From Chitinophagales bacterium (GTDB lineage Bacteria > Bacteroidota > Bacteroidia > Chitinophagales > Chitinophagaceae), in NCBI GenBank assembly GCA_025355935.1, contig JANXYS010000090.1, positions 1 through 8,015 on the forward strand: a stretch of DNA of 8,015 nt, in the 5' to 3' direction. Below, one piece after another: positions 5,994-8,015 of the stretch. The position numbers and the translations under genes are program-made. The stretch's first letter is position 1, and each line of letters begins with the position of its first letter. The notes beneath the pieces are model-generated. The model searched no databases, had not been told where the DNA came from, and saw nothing but the letters and a program-made list of their open reading frames with translations.

Positions 5994-6109
5994 TTTGTAG
6001 CAAAAAATAATAGAGATTTAAAAATGCTACAATAGTTGTAGCATTTTTAAATTGCCAAAACTTTTTGCTACAAAACGATAAAACTTTAAAGTAGAAAAAT
6101 GTTGCTACA
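5994..6109. repeat. Nested inverted repeats with five copies of heptamer GCTACAA
   Basis: An outer perfect 13-bp inverted repeat (TTTGTAGCAAAAA at 5994-6006, complement at 6062-6074) encloses, with 9 nt on each side, an inner perfect 17-bp inverted repeat (6016-6052). All four arms contain the heptamer GCTACAA: minus orientation at 5995-6001, plus at 6026-6032, minus at 6036-6042 and plus at 6067-6073. A fifth, unpaired copy lies at 6103-6109 within TTGCTACAA. A separate 10-bp palindrome, ACTTTAAAGT, sits at 6082-6091. As RNA, 5994-6074 would fold into one long hairpin with a symmetric 9/9 internal loop. Possible identities are a bidirectional terminator, a small structured RNA, a MITE-like remnant or a cluster of protein sites. 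The structure is certain; the function is not. Confidence 0.8.
6016..6052. terminator. Likely bidirectional intrinsic terminator hairpin between convergent genes
   Basis: The left arm ATTTAAAAATGCTACAA (6016-6032) and right arm (6036-6052) are perfect 17-bp complements around a 3-nt loop TAG. The core stem TGCTACAA/TTGTAGCA has an A-tract before it and a T-tract after it, the layout of an intrinsic terminator that works on both strands. It sits almost exactly midway between the two convergent stops: 121 bp past the Gly-rich gene and 118 bp past the M3 gene. The stem is low in GC (three of the eight core pairs), which weakens the terminator reading. Confidence 0.55.
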
Positions 6110-6170
6110 AGAATTTCTCCCAAGTTGGAAATAGAGAACCAAAAAATCTTTGATGATTTGCGACGAAAAC

Positions 6171-7889
6171 TTACGCTAATTTATCCATCTCGTTTTTCAC
6201 AAAATCCATCAAAATTTTAATTTTAGCGGGGGCGAAGTCAAATTCAAGACCTGCCGTATCATATAATTCAGGCAGTGTTTTTGTCGCGCCCAAGCTCAAG
6301 GCAGCGCAATATTTATCGAGGGCCGTACCCGGATTTCGTTTGTACTGCATCCACATTCCTATAGCACCAAGCTGAGCAATCCCGTATTCTATATAATAAA
6401 ATGGAACTTCATATAAATGAAGTTGCCTTTGCCAAGCATTAGCACGATAGCTTTCTAACCCAGTATAATCAAATACCTCATCCTGGAATTCTTTTAGTAT
6501 GCAAATCCATTGTTCGGTTCGTTCTGCGTGAGAGTGGGAAGGGTGCTCGTAAATCCAATGCTGAAATTTATCTATAACAGCAATCCACGGGAAAATAGTT
6601 ATGACTCTTTCTAATTGGTGATTTTTTGCTCTGGTCAGATCTTCTTCATTATCAAAAAAGCTTTCCCATTCATCCATACTAAATAGTTCCATTGCCATAC
6701 TCGCAACTTCTGCTATTTCCATTGGATACTCCTTGAAGCCGGTTAGTTTTAAGGGATGAGCAAGGAAAGAGTGAACAGCATGCCCACCTTCATGCACCAT
6801 TGTTGTTACATCATGCATCTGGCCGGCAGCATTCATAAAAATAAAAGGCGCGCCGCTTTCTGCAAGAGGGCAATTGTATCCGCCAGGGGCCTTTCCCTTC
6901 CGGCTCTCCAGGTCAAGATGATGCAGGCTTTTCATTTTCTGTAAACATTCACCAAAGAAGGGCCGCATTTTGGTGAAACAGGCAATCGATTTTTCCAACA
7001 ATTGGTCGCCGGTTGTAAAGGGGCGCAAAGGCAGGGTACCTTCAGGTTCGGCGTCGGCATCCCATGGACGCAATTGCTGAAGTCCTAACATTATTTTTTT
7101 GTGCCGGTAAATCTCATTGACCAACGGCATCACATAAAGCTTAACCGCATCATGAAATTGGAAGCAATCCTCTTTTGTGTAGTCAAACCTTCCCAGTTCT
7201 TTAAATCTGTAATCCCTGTAATTGGTAAAGCCGGCATTTATAGCTTCCGTGTTTCTTAAACCCACCAGTTTATCATATAATTCGTCCAAAATGGCTTTGT
7301 CCTGAAGTCGTCGATCCTGTATTTTCCGATAAACTTCTTCTCTTAGCGAACGATCTGGATTTTCCAGGAACTTTCCGGCTTGTTGAAGCGTGTATTCTTC
7401 ACCGTTAACAGTAACCATCATTGCTCCGGTAATCTGGCCAAATTGCTGCTGCAATACCGCCATTTCAGCTTGTAATGCTATATTTTCCTCTCTGAATAGC
7501 TCTATACTTTTCCGGATACTCCTCAAGTAGGTAAAATACCGGGCCTGGTCGAGGTCTTTCAAATATGGGGAATGCACAAGTTTTTTATTGAGCGCATCAG
7601 AAAACGGCTGTATCCGGGGCTGTATCTCCAGGCAGAAGAAGTTGAAAGCTTCTTCCAGGACTTTATTTTCCGTATCGCAAGTCATTTTAATTTGCCTCCA
7701 ACAGGCATCTTCGCTAATGGCTGCTTCTAATTCACTCTGGTCGCTTAACCATTGTTCGAGAGAATCTTTTCCGGTAATGTCCCGGTCGAGTAAAGTTTTG
7801 AAAAACGGTTCAATGGCATCCCAGTTGGTGACCTCGAAGATCGCTGGCAGGAATGAACGGGTTGTTTTTTGTATATCGGCAGAATACAT
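6171..7889 (-). CDS. M3 family oligoendopeptidase (PepF/thimet oligopeptidase-like)
   Basis: Predicted cytosolic zinc metallopeptidase cutting short peptides internally, usually in peptide turnover. The 572-residue length matches the M3 oligoendopeptidases common in Bacteroidetes. There is no signal peptide. The zinc site is HEGGH at 366-370 with the third ligand Glu394 in EIAEVASMAMEL. The substrate-binding block near the C-terminus is HLYEVPFYYIEYGIAQLGA (from His491), with His and Tyr residues at the positions used for transition-state binding in thimet oligopeptidase. The N-terminal half is helical with a coiled-coil-like stretch (IELFREENIALQAEMAVLQQQ), as expected for the helical lid of the family. 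It starts at the ATG at 7889, with an AT-rich leader and no Shine-Dalgarno. It is monocistronic as far as the window shows, converging on the Gly-rich gene across the hairpin region. I avoid the symbol pepF because the exact subfamily cannot be proved here. Confidence 0.93.
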   Translation of the reverse strand: MYSADIQKTTRSFLPAIFEVTNWDAIEPFFKTLLDRDITGKDSLEQWLSDQSELEAAISEDACWRQIKMTCDTENKVLEEAFNFFCLEIQPRIQPFSDALNKKLVHSPYLKDLDQARYFTYLRSIRKSIELFREENIALQAEMAVLQQQFGQITGAMMVTVNGEEYTLQQAGKFLENPDRSLREEVYRKIQDRRLQDKAILDELYDKLVGLRNTEAINAGFTNYRDYRFKELGRFDYTKEDCFQFHDAVKLYVMPLVNEIYRHKKIMLGLQQLRPWDADAEPEGTLPLRPFTTGDQLLEKSIACFTKMRPFFGECLQKMKSLHHLDLESRKGKAPGGYNCPLAESGAPFIFMNAAGQMHDVTTMVHEGGHAVHSFLAHPLKLTGFKEYPMEIAEVASMAMELFSMDEWESFFDNEEDLTRAKNHQLERVITIFPWIAVIDKFQHWIYEHPSHSHAERTEQWICILKEFQDEVFDYTGLESYRANAWQRQLHLYEVPFYYIEYGIAQLGAIGMWMQYKRNPGTALDKYCAALSLGATKTLPELYDTAGLEFDFAPAKIKILMDFVKNEMDKLA

Positions 7890-8015
7890 CAGAAGATATT
7901 ACTTATTAATAATCATGCGCAAACCAAGAAAGGTTGAGCATTATCTTTAGTTGAAGAGTTACCACATGCAGACTACGCCATTTTCCGTGGTGTATTTATC
8001 TTTTTAGCAGGGCCC
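7890..8015. other. Upstream region of the M3 gene; no gene callable
   Basis: These 126 bases hold the presumed promoter of the M3 gene, but I find no good TAnnTTTG box on the minus strand. One minus-strand frame is open from the window edge to a TAG at 7973-7975 (13 codons, ending 'TPRKMA') and could be the tail of another minus-strand gene, but it is too short to call. A plus-strand ATG at 7966 opens only 13 codons. Confidence 0.5.

Noticed and set aside
7588..7950. 120-codon plus-strand open frame
   Set aside because: It lies almost entirely antisense to the M3 peptidase, whose protein is well conserved; the translated product has no recognisable family or signal.

Overview
The window looks like an ordinary chromosomal stretch from a member of the Bacteroidota, most likely the Chitinophagaceae/Sphingobacteriales side, although the genus cannot be fixed from sequence alone. 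The evidence is a secreted peptidase with a type IX secretion (Por) C-terminal sorting domain, signal peptides ending in the typical '-AQ' style, a lack of Shine-Dalgarno sequences before starts, moderate-to-low GC, two perfect matches to the Bacteroidetes -7 promoter box TAnnTTTG, and protein families common in that phylum. I see no phage, transposase, integrase, CRISPR, tRNA or rRNA.

Layout. From 27 to 3010 on the plus strand lie a secreted M1 aminopeptidase, a membrane-anchored GH25 muramidase and a 72-residue two-helix membrane protein; the last two are 18 bp apart and probably co-transcribed. Converging on them from the minus strand are a secreted NTF2/DUF4440-like protein (3031-3456) and a MerC-family membrane protein (3512-3892). 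Divergent from MerC, on the plus strand, are a SCO/SenC copper-thiol protein (4010-4729) and, 30 bp later, a Fur-superfamily repressor (4760-5176). A glycine-rich, DUF937-like protein follows (5265-5894). A 276-bp convergent gap (5895-6170) holds a strikingly symmetric nested inverted repeat. The window ends with a cytosolic M3 oligoendopeptidase on the minus strand (6171-7889). Bases 7890-8015 hold its upstream region and no gene I can call.

How the genes fit together. The clearest unit is metal-related: MerC, SCO and Fur around one divergent promoter region. That region contains a 15-bp palindrome, TGCAA-N5-TTGCA, with the 7-1-7 geometry of Fur-family operators. It lies just upstream of the putative MerC -7 box. 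The inference is that the Fur homologue, perhaps Zur-like, controls at least MerC. The two metallopeptidases act in different places, the M1 outside the cytoplasm and the M3 inside.

No gene set here clearly forms a new defence, biosynthetic or mobile system. The least explained item is the non-coding repeat at 5994-6109, with five copies of the heptamer GCTACAA in both orientations. The second is the candidate operator at 3915-3929.
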